NCBI RefSeq assembly: GCF_040564635.1
Contig: NZ_CP159837.1
Coordinates: 1,305,001-1,369,000, forward strand
Reading direction: 5' to 3'
Length of the DNA: 64,000 bases
Source of the DNA: Planktothricoides raciborskii GIHE-MW2
Lineage (GTDB): Bacteria > Cyanobacteriota > Cyanobacteriia > Cyanobacteriales > Laspinemataceae
The notes under the pieces are model-generated. The model did not search any database. It was not told the DNA's origin and saw only the letters and a list, made by a program, of their open reading frames with translations. The first letter of the stretch is position 1; every line of letters starts with the position of its first letter. Positions 19,501 to 26,723 of this stretch are shown in pieces. Position numbers and translations under genes: made by a program.

Positions 19501-20977
19501 GATTTACATTCAGCCAGGTGCCATCAAATTTCATATGGGCAATTCCCACCCCAGCTTGCTCAAAAGTTGCCCGAAATGTTTCGGATTCTATGGTTAGGTG
19601 CTTGACCGTTTCACGCAACTTACTTTCTTGTTGCAGGCGATCGGTCACTTCGTGAAAAGAAATTAAAGCCACGGAATTGTTAATTTTTTGTGGCTCGACT
19701 TGTGGCTCGACTTGTGGCTCGACTTGTGGCTCAACTTGTGGCTCGACTTGTGAATCGATTTGTAAATCCACCAATGGTTGAGCATTGACAGAAATCCAAC
19801 TCAAAGTCCCATCAGCTTTATGAATTCCCTGAAGATTACCTTTAACCGATTTACTCCCTAGCCCTCTTTCAGATTTGAGGTGATGATTTCTGCCTTTTGC
19901 ATTGCCGAAAAATTCCCGGCTATTGTTTGCTGGGATAGGTACAAAAAATCCAGGATTACCAATAATTTGGGCGGAGGTTAAACCCAGGATATTCTCAGCG
20001 GTTTGGTTGCAATCACGAATTTGACCGTTGGCATCTTGGATCAAGAGTCCTTGCGGGATAGCGTTAAACACTGAACGATAAATCGCTTCACTTTCTTTTA
20101 AACCCCTGATCAGTTCGTCCGTTGACCTGTTCGCGGGCAAGTTTTCCAGCGAATTTTCGGAAAGTTGCCAATCACCAATGCCGCCATTTCTAGGCTCTAG
20201 ATCGGCAGGAAAATCAACAATTTCTAAGATAAATCCATACCAACTTATGTCTCCATTCTCTTTTGCTTGGGGTTCGGCCACCGCTGATAACCACTTGACG
20301 ACCCCAGAGGGGGTAATTTGTTTCCATTGCCATTGCCATTGGGTGAGGTTTTTGGCACAATTGGCTAAAGAGTTTTGTAAATCATCCCTGGTCTCTGGAT
20401 CGACAAATGCCCACATCATGGCTGGATTTTGTTGTATTTCTTCGGCGGTTAATTCATATATTCTTTCACAACTGGGACTAATATAAGGAATTTCTTCACG
20501 ACCATCCCTGTGGCAAATATATTGATAGATAACTCTCGGTAATTTTTGAGCAATTTTTGGCTGATTTGTTTCTGTAATATCTCGGATAATTCCATCAATG
20601 CGAATCAGTTCGCCCGTTCCATCGGTGACAGGAGAAATTTTTTCTTTGATCGGACGAATTGTTCCGTCAGGTTGAATAATTTCATATTGGTTTTCTAGCT
20701 GTTCATTTTCTAACAATTCCGCTAGGGATAAGCGTTGGCGATCGCCCTCGGTAGCCGCCTTAACTACTTCTAAGCGTAACTCTGGACAAGCGTAAAATTC
20801 CTCTTTTGGCCGACCGTAAATTTTTTCTGCCCCGTGGTTTAAATAAAGGAATTGCTCGGTTTTGGCATCCACAGACCAAGCTCCTTCTTCAATTTCATCT
20901 AGCAGACTACTCAGCCATGACTCTTGTTGGTTCATGGGATTGGTACTCGAATATGGTTTGACATCTAGAATGAACAT
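16589..20977 (-). CDS. Soluble multi-PAS/GAF sensor histidine kinase
   Basis: 1462 aa with no membrane segment. Approximate order: seven PAS units (about 17-140, 150-260, 300-455, 470-590, 595-720, 725-845, 850-975), several ending in the PAC-type DIT(E/D)R link, then a GAF domain (about 985-1150), a coiled coil, the HisKA phosphoacceptor box GVAHEINNPIGFIYGN and the HATPase with NLLANAIDAL (N box), DNGIGI (G1), FDPFYTSK (F) and GKGTGLGLS (G2). The His box of the HEINNP type is common among cyanobacterial orphan kinases. No receiver is attached and no regulator is adjacent. The third PAS carries a QVEP x5 insertion. Start: ATG at 20977, with an alternative at residue 15. Confidence 0.93.
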   Translation of the reverse strand: MFILDVKPYSSTNPMNQQESWLSSLLDEIEEGAWSVDAKTEQFLYLNHGAEKIYGRPKEEFYACPELRLEVVKAATEGDRQRLSLAELLENEQLENQYEIIQPDGTIRPIKEKISPVTDGTGELIRIDGIIRDITETNQPKIAQKLPRVIYQYICHRDGREEIPYISPSCERIYELTAEEIQQNPAMMWAFVDPETRDDLQNSLANCAKNLTQWQWQWKQITPSGVVKWLSAVAEPQAKENGDISWYGFILEIVDFPADLEPRNGGIGDWQLSENSLENLPANRSTDELIRGLKESEAIYRSVFNAIPQGLLIQDANGQIRDCNQTAENILGLTSAQIIGNPGFFVPIPANNSREFFGNAKGRNHHLKSERGLGSKSVKGNLQGIHKADGTLSWISVNAQPLVDLQIDSQVEPQVEPQVEPQVEPQVEPQKINNSVALISFHEVTDRLQQESKLRETVKHLTIESETFRATFEQAGVGIAHMKFDGTWLNVNPRLCCLLGYSSSELLKLRYQEMIHPDDAPLSAKYRRQLLAGEIAIATQDVRFQHKNGHWVWMNAIVSLVQTSCGKPQYLIAVIDDITTRHQDIESLRESEKHYKTIVDFTYDWEYWVDADGKLLYISPACERITGYRADDFLVDPQLFTQIVHPHDRERVEKSLQPQSFHPDKLTTKIDFRIITKSGSIRWISQLSQSVHDFEGRWRGLRSSNRDITDQKESEKILQEQEQFLRSIYNGVEQAIFVVDVFPKGNFRYIGLNPAAERLVGISSADIAGKTFEDVYGPNTAQFVRDHYTKCLQSATSRIYEEYQVFKGVESWSMTTLTPLRNEHNLIYRIIGTTIDITERKKAEIEQQKLVTIIENSSDFIALASSEGKPFFLNPAGRKMVEITANESVEKLNMFKFFMAEDLPVVLSDILPAVLETGSWQGEFRLKNFKTGQPIPVEYNVFLVKDPQTNKSIGFATVSRDITQYKEFVQALQKSEQKFRELAAREALQNRIGNLIRHSLDIQSIVETVIQQISGFLQIDHCFFMWLVPNQKEVTWDLVSEVKNTSLPNLINTTEFLPSHPLTKQILNLQIFRVDDISNLMISGNEQISSLGYRALLALPFETRSGKIGVIGCGHSHGSEHWQQEDVEMLQSICSQVAIAINQAELYSQSVESARIANAKSQELETALRELKQTQANLIQAEKMSSLGQMVAGVAHEINNPIGFIYGNLKYARDYANDLLKIVQLYRDTYSKPTPKISEAIEELDLDFLMVDLPKLLDSMKVGAERIREIVKSLRTFSRLDESDMKRVDLHENLESTLMILQSRLKKTSEHPAIHVVKDYRELPLIECYAGQLNQVFMNLLANAIDALEERDKTRTESEILINPSILKISTHILENDWVQIRIQDNGIGIKPDAISKIFDPFYTSKPVGKGTGLGLSISYQIIVERHHGTMRCISESEKGTEFIVEIPGSQTAGLIRESSQS
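19688..19757. repeat. 12-bp in-frame minisatellite in the kinase gene
   Basis: Five copies of a 12-bp unit (TTGTGGCTCGAC on plus), encoding QVEP five times on the minus strand. The unit keeps the frame, so copy-number change would lengthen the PAS loop by four residues per unit. Confidence 0.9.
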
Positions 20978-21568
20978 TTTCGTAGATAAACATTCATTTG
21001 TATTCTATATCACTATTTTCTCTGAAAATACTTGCTTAAAACCAACGGGATTGAAAATTTATAAAAACTTTATAAAGTTTTGCGAAAATTCTGGCGTTAC
21101 TTAGAAAAAAATTAACTTTTTTACTGCTAGATATTTTGCCGCTATTTTTTAGGTGCAAAAACCGGAAGTATTTACTTGATAAAAATAAGCCAACTCTTGA
21201 TTAACTTTAATATCTGGTTAATACCGTGCAAATTTTTCGTAAAAAAGCTGAATTTCTGCCAAATTTTGACCGTGGAGATCGCCGATCGCCGTGGATCGGT
21301 GACAATTGCTCCGTATAAATCCTGAGATATTGAGATACTAAGATACTAAGATACTAAGATACTGAGATACTAAGATACTAAGATACTGAGATACTGACCC
21401 TGAATCACAGACCGAAAGGATTGACAACATGACAATCGGCGGCGCCCACCACGGGGGGCTGGTGAGCCAAAGCCCACCTAGTCATCCAGATCATCCAGAT
21501 CATCCAGATCATCCAGATCATCCGCGATCGCCCCTGAATCAACCATCTCCGACATAGCGGAGCATAAT
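20978..21568. other. Spacer with two microsatellites
   Basis: Between the divergent kinase start and the cpcT stop. An 8-bp tandem (GATACTAA/GATACTGA, about nine copies) spans 21323-21396, and a 9-bp tandem (CATCCAGAT, about four to five copies) spans 21482-21523. No gene seen. Confidence 0.85.
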
Positions 21569-22174
21569 TCATCCAGGCATTACCGTGAGGACTTCCGAGG
21601 CAAAACTAGCGACCCGGACAAATTGAAATGGTCCAGCGATCGCCCCCCAAACTTGCCGATCGGTTTCTAAATCCATACCGCGATCGTGGCTAATAAATTT
21701 TTCGGCATCAATTTCAAACTCACCATCAAAATAAGTGGTTTGGTTTTTCCGCACCACAATGCAGCCTTTACCCGGTTCCACCCGACCTTTGAAACTATGA
21801 TGGTCAGTCCAATGGGTAATGTAGCTACATCCCGACATCTTGGTCAGGCGGTCTTTGGTGAGATTTTTTAAGCGTTCTGGTTGCCGAGAAGCCCCATAAA
21901 ATTCTTCCACTTCAGCCACTTCATAGTTCTCAACCACAATATGATCCGTAGCGGGGACTAATTTCAAGACCCGCACGCGATAAGGCTGATTAAGCATAAA
22001 ATCATAAGCTTGCTCCAAATATAAACTCATGCCATCGAGCAATTCCCAAGGCAGGGGACGCATACAAACTCGGATATGGGCAAAAAAGGGAGGGTTTTCT
22101 AAGGCTTGCGCTTGGTTACTGAAGTCAGAAGCCATCCATTGAGCTAAGGTCTTGATATCTGTGGAGTGGGTCAT
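21569..22174 (-). CDS. cpcT: Phycobiliprotein chromophore lyase, CpcT/CpeT family
   Basis: 201 aa, normal CpcT length. Family features: LAQWMASDFSNQAQA at the N terminus, PFFAHIRVCMRPLP (about 28-41), the YDFMLNQPYRVRVL strand, the conserved CSYITHWTDHHSFKGRVEPGKGC (about 114-136) and HDRGMDLETDRQVWG near the end. CpcT forms a lipocalin-like dimer that attaches phycocyanobilin to Cys153 of CpcB. Its place 0.87 kb from, and divergent to, cpcBA supports phycocyanin rather than phycoerythrin as target. It is the fourth lyase-type gene of the locus with cpcE and cpcF. Confidence 0.92.
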   Translation of the reverse strand: MTHSTDIKTLAQWMASDFSNQAQALENPPFFAHIRVCMRPLPWELLDGMSLYLEQAYDFMLNQPYRVRVLKLVPATDHIVVENYEVAEVEEFYGASRQPERLKNLTKDRLTKMSGCSYITHWTDHHSFKGRVEPGKGCIVVRKNQTTYFDGEFEIDAEKFISHDRGMDLETDRQVWGAIAGPFQFVRVASFASEVLTVMPG

Positions 22175-23042
22175 CTTGAGTTGAAACTCTCATCACTAAA
22201 AAAATCAATGGTTATTTATCTCAAGTAAGTAACTGGTGATTACTGATTTACTTTCAGAATAATGACCATCTCCTTCTAATTACCAGAAATTATGGCTATA
22301 TTTCTCGACTAACCGGGGGAAAATCTGCGAATGGTGCGATCGCTCCCTCGTGAGATATCAGCCTTTAGCCTTCAGCCTTCAGCCTTCAGCCTTGACCCAA
22401 AAGCTAGATAATGATTTTCCCCACAGGACTGACCATTGATCCGGGTGCTGCCACGTCACATCAAATCCATCGGCGTTACATCGGCATTACCAAAGGGGGA
22501 TGGAACCCCTGAAGGAACCCCTGAAGTCTTCGGCGACCAAATAGTTAAGAATTGTTACATATACTGCCTAGATTGGGACATCATTTGATGTGCGTCAGCC
22601 GCCTTAAATCAATCATTAGATCGACAGCACAGCCAGTAATTATACGGATGCAATCCCCAGTTCAATAAAAAAGGGGCGGGCAAAAAAATAAGTATTTCCA
22701 CTCAATTTAACGGGAAATAAAAAATTGTTACAAAACTTAAGAATCAAAGGGGCAATCCCATTGTATAAAAGATACCTGTAGGGGCTCACAGGCAAAAAAA
22801 CTTAACCAAAACACTGATTTATCAGTTTTCAAAATTCTCATGTAGATGTAAAATTTTCTAAGATTTCTGAACTAAGCCTTCTAAATCATCCCTAGTTATG
22901 AAATAGATGGCTTGCTCGGAAACCTTAAACCAGTGTTGGATGTCTGTGACCAATCCCTCTTAGCTGTTTCCAGCGGCTAAAACTGGTTCAACCAAACTTC
23001 CTTTCATCCTAAGTCAACCTTATTAAATAGGAGCTTTCCTCA
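22175..23042 (+). promoter_or_regulatory. cpcT-cpcB intergenic region and cpcB leader
   Basis: 868 bp without a gene, expected to carry both promoters. A 7-bp tandem (CAGCCTT x3-4) lies at 22366-22394 and a 12-bp direct repeat (GGAACCCCTGAA) at about 22505-22530. A TATAAA box at about 22764 is a candidate -10 for cpcB, which would give a leader of about 270 bases, as phycocyanin operons often have; no matching -35 could be fixed. The cpcB ribosome site TAGGAG lies 10 bases before ATG. Confidence 0.5.
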
Positions 23043-23561
23043 ATGCTAGACGCATTCGCAAGAGTGGTTTCCCAAGCTGATGCTCGCGGTGAATTCCTGA
23101 GCACCGCTCAATTAGATGCTCTGTCTGCTATGGTTTCCAACGCCAACAAGCGTCTGGATACCGTCAACCGGATCACCAGCAATGCTTCCACCATCGTCGC
23201 TGCCGCTGCCCGCGCTCTGTTCGCCGAGCAACCCCAACTGATCGCTCCCGGTGGAAACGCCTACACCAGCCGTCGTATGGCTGCTTGCTTGCGCGACATG
23301 GAAATCATCTTGCGTTACGTCACCTACGCCACCATTGCTGGTGACGCCAGTGTGCTCGATGACCGCTGCTTGAATGGTCTGCGTGAAACCTACCAAGCTT
23401 TAGGTGTACCTGGAGCTTCTGTGGCTAACGGGGTCAGCAAAATGAAAGATGCCGCTATCAAGATCGCTAACGATCCTGCTGGTATCACTCCTGGCGATTG
23501 CAGCGCCCTGATGTCTGAAGTGGCTACCTACTTCGATCGCGCTGCTGCTGCTGTTGCTTAA
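23043..23561 (+). CDS. cpcB: C-phycocyanin beta subunit
   Basis: 172 aa, the exact CpcB length. It starts [17 protein letters not shown]. Bilin-binding Cys82 ([12 protein letters not shown]) and Cys153 ([11 protein letters not shown]) are present, as is Asn72 (GGN), the conserved methylated asparagine. The Cys positions and the ITSNASTIV helix separate it from CpeB and ApcB. With CpcA it forms the alpha-beta monomer of phycobilisome rods. Codon use is strongly biased (GCT, GAC, CGT), as expected for one of the most abundant proteins; HIP1 sites are absent within it. First gene of cpcBA, 141 bp before cpcA. Confidence 0.98.
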   Translation: MLDAFARVVSQADARGEFLSTAQLDALSAMVSNANKRLDTVNRITSNASTIVAAAARALFAEQPQLIAPGGNAYTSRRMAACLRDMEIILRYVTYATIAGDASVLDDRCLNGLRETYQALGVPGASVANGVSKMKDAAIKIANDPAGITPGDCSALMSEVATYFDRAAAAVA

Positions 23562-23701
23562 TCGACCGGATTTTACCAAAATCCCGCGCCGCTTTAGCAA
23601 ATGAAATCAGCGAAAGATTTCAAACAATTATTAGCCGATTGATTTAATTCAAGGCTAGTCAAAATTCAGCAAATCATAATCACAAGGAGATAGTTCTCAA
23701 G

Positions 23702-24190
23702 ATGAAGACCCCAATCACAGAAGCAATTTCTGCCGCAGATTCTCAAGGCCGTTTTCTGAGCAACACTGAACTGCAAGCCGTTGACGGTCGCTTCAAGCGT
23801 GCCGCTGCCAGCATGGAAGCTGCTCGCGCTCTGACCAACAATGCTCAAAACCTGATCAATGGCGCAGCTCAAGCGGTGTACAACAAGTTCCCCTACACCA
23901 CCTCCATGCAAGGTGCCAACTACGCTTCCACCGAAACCGGCAAGTCCAAGTGCGCTCGTGACATCGGTTACTACCTGCGGATGGTGACTTACTGCTTGAT
24001 TTGCGGTGGCACCGGCCCAATGGATGACTACCTGTTGGCTGGTATTGATGAAATCAACACCACCTTTGAACTGTCTCCTAGCTGGTACGTTGAAGCTCTC
24101 AAGTACATCAAAGGCAATCATGGTCTGAGCGGTCAAGCTGCGGTTGAAGCCAACGCTTATCTTGACTACGCCATCAACGCTCTGAGCTAG
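23702..24190 (+). CDS. cpcA: C-phycocyanin alpha subunit
   Basis: 162 aa, exact CpcA length. It starts [19 protein letters not shown] and keeps Cys84 ([15 protein letters not shown]), the single bilin site loaded by CpcE/CpcF. The C terminus [11 protein letters not shown] is typical. AAGGAGATAG precedes the ATG by about 10 bases. A few residues differ from common CpcA sequences in the 26-45 region ([13 protein letters not shown]), a region facing the beta subunit, but nothing suggests loss of function. It is followed by a large hairpin at 24263-24325, so cpcEF read-through is probably limited. Confidence 0.98.
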   Translation: MKTPITEAISAADSQGRFLSNTELQAVDGRFKRAAASMEAARALTNNAQNLINGAAQAVYNKFPYTTSMQGANYASTETGKSKCARDIGYYLRMVTYCLICGGTGPMDDYLLAGIDEINTTFELSPSWYVEALKYIKGNHGLSGQAAVEANAYLDYAINALS

Positions 24191-24262
24191 GATCGCAATG
24201 GCAAATAGAAGGCAAGAGATTAAAGGGTGTTACATCTTTTAACTTTTGACTTTTAGATGAAA

Positions 24263-24331
24263 ATGGCTCGGAAAGGTATGCGGGTACTAGCAATACGCTA
24301 GTGTTTGTTTACTTTTCCGAGCCATATTTTA
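24263..24331 (+). terminator. cpcBA terminator/attenuator
   Basis: Perfect 12-bp arms ATGGCTCGGAAA (24263-24274) and TTTCCGAGCCAT (24314-24325), followed by ATTTTATT. The loop holds a second hairpin, ACTAGC-AATAC-GCTAGT. It lies 70 bp after the cpcA stop and probably lowers expression of cpcE and cpcF relative to cpcBA. Confidence 0.8.
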
Positions 24332-24385
24332 TTGCGTAAAAGCATTGAGTATTTATCTTGTAGGGTGGGCAAAAGTCCAGCATCA

Positions 24386-24489
24386 TATATAGCGGTTATT
24401 GTCCGAATTACAGAGGTTTTCTGGATTCCCGCCTTTGCGGGAATGACAAATTTTTTTTGGACTTCATAACTATGACAATCGCTATATGG
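24386..24489 (+). mobile_element. MITE-like element, copy A
   Basis: About 104 bp beginning TATATAGCGGTTAT and ending CGCTATATGG, with an internal hairpin ATTCCCGC..GCGGGAAT. It is homologous along its whole length to copy B (26171-26273) in opposite orientation. Terminal inverted repeats are about 8-9 bp (TATAGCG-type). It encodes no protein. Confidence 0.8.
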
Positions 24490-24521
24490 TATGGTGGGTC
24501 AAATTTTTTGCCCACCATACG
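24488..24521. repeat. GTATGGTGGG hairpin before cpcE
   Basis: GTATGGTGGG and CCCACCATAC form a perfect 10-bp stem with a T-rich loop, directly after MITE copy A and 71 bp before cpcE. Confidence 0.75.
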
Positions 24522-24591
24522 AATGTTAGGGGCTGTTGGATGAATTTTTGTAAATGGTAAGCATTGTCATTCAGCGTTTTTTTGATTAAAA

Positions 24592-25422
24592 ATGAACTTT
24601 ACAGAAAATACTGAGCCAATTTCCGGGGAGTCTTTGACCCTGGAGCAGGCGATCGCGAATCTCCGCCATGAGGATTTGAGTCTGCGTTATTATGCGGCTT
24701 GGTGGATTGGTCGATTTCGCGTCCGCGAACCGGAGGCGGTTCAAGCATTAATTGATTTGTTACAATTCGAGGGCGATCGCACCGATGAGGGGGGTTTTCC
24801 CTTGCAACGCAATGCGGCGCGGGCTTTGGGGAAACTGGGCGATTTGCAAGCGGTTCCTGGTTTGATTCAATGTTTAAGTTGCTCCGATTATTATGTGCGG
24901 GAAGCGGCAGCCCAAGCTTTAGAAATGTTGGGGGATGCGCGGGCGATCGCCCCTTTAATGAAATTACTGGCAGGGGGCGTGACAGCAGCGGTGCAGGTTC
25001 CCGGTAAACCCCATTTGATCCAACCTTATTCGGCGATTATTGAAGCGTTGGGGACTTTGAAGGCGACGGAGGCGATCGCGCTGATTCAGCCGTTTTTAGA
25101 GCATTCCGTGGAACGGGTGAAAAATTCCGCAGCGCGAGCGATGTTCCAACTGACGGGAGAAGGATATTATGGCGATCTTTTGGCGCGGGGCTTAAATGCG
25201 GCAGATTTACAGTTGCGGCGATCGGCTTTGATGGATTTGGGGGCGATTGGTTATTTACCGGCAGCAGAGGCGATCGCGAATACTTTGGCGGAAAATAGCC
25301 TAAAGTTAATTGCTTTGAAAGGATTGTTAGAAAATCATTTACTACAGCCTGACCCGGATCAACCCCCCAGTCTTTCCCCGGAAACGATTCAGGTGATGAA
25401 GCTGATGGATAGTCTTTTGTAA
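24592..25422 (+). CDS. cpcE: Phycocyanin alpha phycocyanobilin lyase subunit CpcE
   Basis: 276 aa HEAT-repeat protein. After an acidic N-terminal arm (ENTEPISGESLTLEQAIANL) it has about five to six HEAT units, for example LRYYAAWWIGRFR (33-45), RNAARALGKLGDL, YYVREAAAQALEML and RVKNSAARAMFQL. YYAAWWIGRFRV is characteristic of CpcE. With CpcF it forms the heterodimer that attaches phycocyanobilin to Cys84 of CpcA, and can remove or transfer it. The position just downstream of cpcA and before cpcF confirms the assignment over CpeY or general HEAT proteins. It is separated from cpcA by 401 bp that hold a terminator, a MITE and a hairpin. Confidence 0.95.
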   Translation: MNFTENTEPISGESLTLEQAIANLRHEDLSLRYYAAWWIGRFRVREPEAVQALIDLLQFEGDRTDEGGFPLQRNAARALGKLGDLQAVPGLIQCLSCSDYYVREAAAQALEMLGDARAIAPLMKLLAGGVTAAVQVPGKPHLIQPYSAIIEALGTLKATEAIALIQPFLEHSVERVKNSAARAMFQLTGEGYYGDLLARGLNAADLQLRRSALMDLGAIGYLPAAEAIANTLAENSLKLIALKGLLENHLLQPDPDQPPSLSPETIQVMKLMDSLL

Positions 25423-25517
25423 CCGGAAGTCTTTGGGAAGCGATCGAGCAATTATTTACCAATATTTACAAAGAGCGAGAATCTCGTCAATATATAATCG
25501 GCAATCTCAACAATCTA

Positions 25518-26177
25518 ATGAATATGACTGATGTTCAGGTTGAAGATCGGGTTCAAAAACTGATCGAAGCGGTGCAACAAGCAGATTCGGCCAATCGTTT
25601 AACCGATGCGGTGAGAGATTTAGCCGAAGTGGGGGCGATCGCGGCAATTCCCACTTTAATTGAAGCCCTGGGATATAACAACCCTGGTGCAGCGGTGGCC
25701 GCAGTGGATGGACTGGTGGCCATTGGTAAACCCGCCGTGGTTTCTATCCTAGAACAACTCGACGGTTATAACTATGGGGCTAGAGCCTGGGCGCTGCGGG
25801 CATTAGCGGGGATTGGCGATCCCAGGGGGTTAAATTTCTTGCTGGAAACGGCGGAAAAAGACTTTGCCTTGAGTGTGCGTCGTGCAGCAGCTAGGGGTTT
25901 AGGGAATATCCACTGGGATGATATGGAACCAGATCGAGTCCCGGAAGCCCAACGCCGCGCCCATCAATCCCTGGCGGCAGTGTGCCTGGATCCAGAATGG
26001 GTGGTGCGTTATGCCGGTGTGGTTGGCTTGCAAGGGTTGGGGGCGGCGCTTGTCAACAGTCAACCCGCAGAATTTGGGCAAATTCTAGAACGATTACAAG
26101 CGATCGCCAAAACCGATGGGGAATTGTCCGTGCGGGCTCGTGCTCAGTTGGCAGTTCAGGAATTGCCAGGGATATAG
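25518..26177 (+). CDS. cpcF: Phycocyanin alpha phycocyanobilin lyase subunit CpcF
   Basis: 219 aa, five or so HEAT repeats (VRDLAEVGAIAAIPTLIEAL, YNYGARAWALRALAGIGD, VRRAAARGLGNIHW, VVRYAGVVGLQGLG). It partners CpcE on CpcA Cys84. YGARAWALRALAGIGDPRGL is the CpcF hallmark. The last codons, ...PGI then TAG, lie inside the terminal repeat of MITE copy B (GATATAGC at 26171-26178), so the element supplies or overlaps the stop codon. The C terminus appears complete against the family, so the insertion probably replaced only the end. The 95-bp gap after cpcE has no terminator; the two are likely co-transcribed. Confidence 0.94.
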   Translation: MNMTDVQVEDRVQKLIEAVQQADSANRLTDAVRDLAEVGAIAAIPTLIEALGYNNPGAAVAAVDGLVAIGKPAVVSILEQLDGYNYGARAWALRALAGIGDPRGLNFLLETAEKDFALSVRRAAARGLGNIHWDDMEPDRVPEAQRRAHQSLAAVCLDPEWVVRYAGVVGLQGLGAALVNSQPAEFGQILERLQAIAKTDGELSVRARAQLAVQELPGI

Positions 26178-26273
26178 CACTTGGCAGATTTATGAAGTAC
26201 AAAACAACCCTGTCATTCCCGCGCGGGAATCCAGAAGACCTCTGTACTTAATCGGGATCATAACCGCTATATC
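26171..26273 (-). mobile_element. MITE-like element, copy B
   Basis: About 103 bp, GATATAGC...GCTATATC, reverse complement of copy A with shared blocks such as CAGAGG, CTGGATTCCCGC and ACTTCATAA. The internal hairpin is CATTCCCGC/GCGGGAATC. It overlaps the cpcF stop codon and lies 56 bp before the next gene. Confidence 0.8.
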
Positions 26274-26328
26274 TTAATCGGCGATCGCGCCTAAATTTTA
26301 TCTAGCGAAGAATTTATCGGAGAAATTA

Positions 26329-26631
26329 ATGATTAAACATATTGTGATGTGGCGTTTAAAAGAGGAAGCAGAAGGGGCGACTAAGGCAGAAAATATCGCC
26401 AAAATGAAGGAAATGCTGTTAGCCCTGCCCGGAGTAATTTCAGAAATTATCGAGCTTGAAGTGGGGATTAATTCTTTAGCATCTCCAGCCGCTTATGATG
26501 TGGTGCTCTATTCTGAGTTTGCCAGTTTTGAGGGGTTGAATGCTTATCAAATTCACCCCGAACACGAAAAATGTAAAGATTTTATTGGCAAGATTGCGTG
26601 CGATCGCGCTGTGGTGGATTATGAAATCTAA
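26329..26631 (+). CDS. Dabb-family (stress responsive A/B barrel) protein
   Basis: 100 aa ferredoxin-like fold dimer. Family marks are IKHIVMWRLK at the start, LPGVISEIIELEVGIN in the middle, YDVVLYSEFASFEGLNAYQIHPEHEKC and a closing VDYEI strand. Dabb proteins include plant stress proteins and some cyclases; the bacterial members are mostly unassigned. It is not part of the phycobilin set by any evidence except proximity. Followed by a clear terminator. Confidence 0.88.
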   Translation: MIKHIVMWRLKEEAEGATKAENIAKMKEMLLALPGVISEIIELEVGINSLASPAAYDVVLYSEFASFEGLNAYQIHPEHEKCKDFIGKIACDRAVVDYEI

Positions 26632-26685
26632 ACTACCGGAGTTCAATCTCCCGATCTAAATGGGAAAATTGGGAATTTTTTTGTT

Positions 26686-26716
26686 AAACCGCCCTTTCTC
26701 CGGGCGGTTTTGTTTT
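26686..26716 (+). terminator. Rho-independent terminator, convergent genes
   Basis: AAACCGCCC (26686-26694) and GGGCGGTTT (26702-26710), 7-base loop, then TGTTTTG; the minus strand also ends in A/T-rich sequence. It separates the Dabb gene from the convergent lyase-like gene (stop at 26724). Confidence 0.9.
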
Positions 26717-26723
26717 GCCCGAA

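Noticed and set aside
23043-23561. Phycoerythrin beta subunit
   Set aside because: Length 172 and the Cys82/Cys153 pattern without the extra Cys50/61 bilin site identify CpcB.
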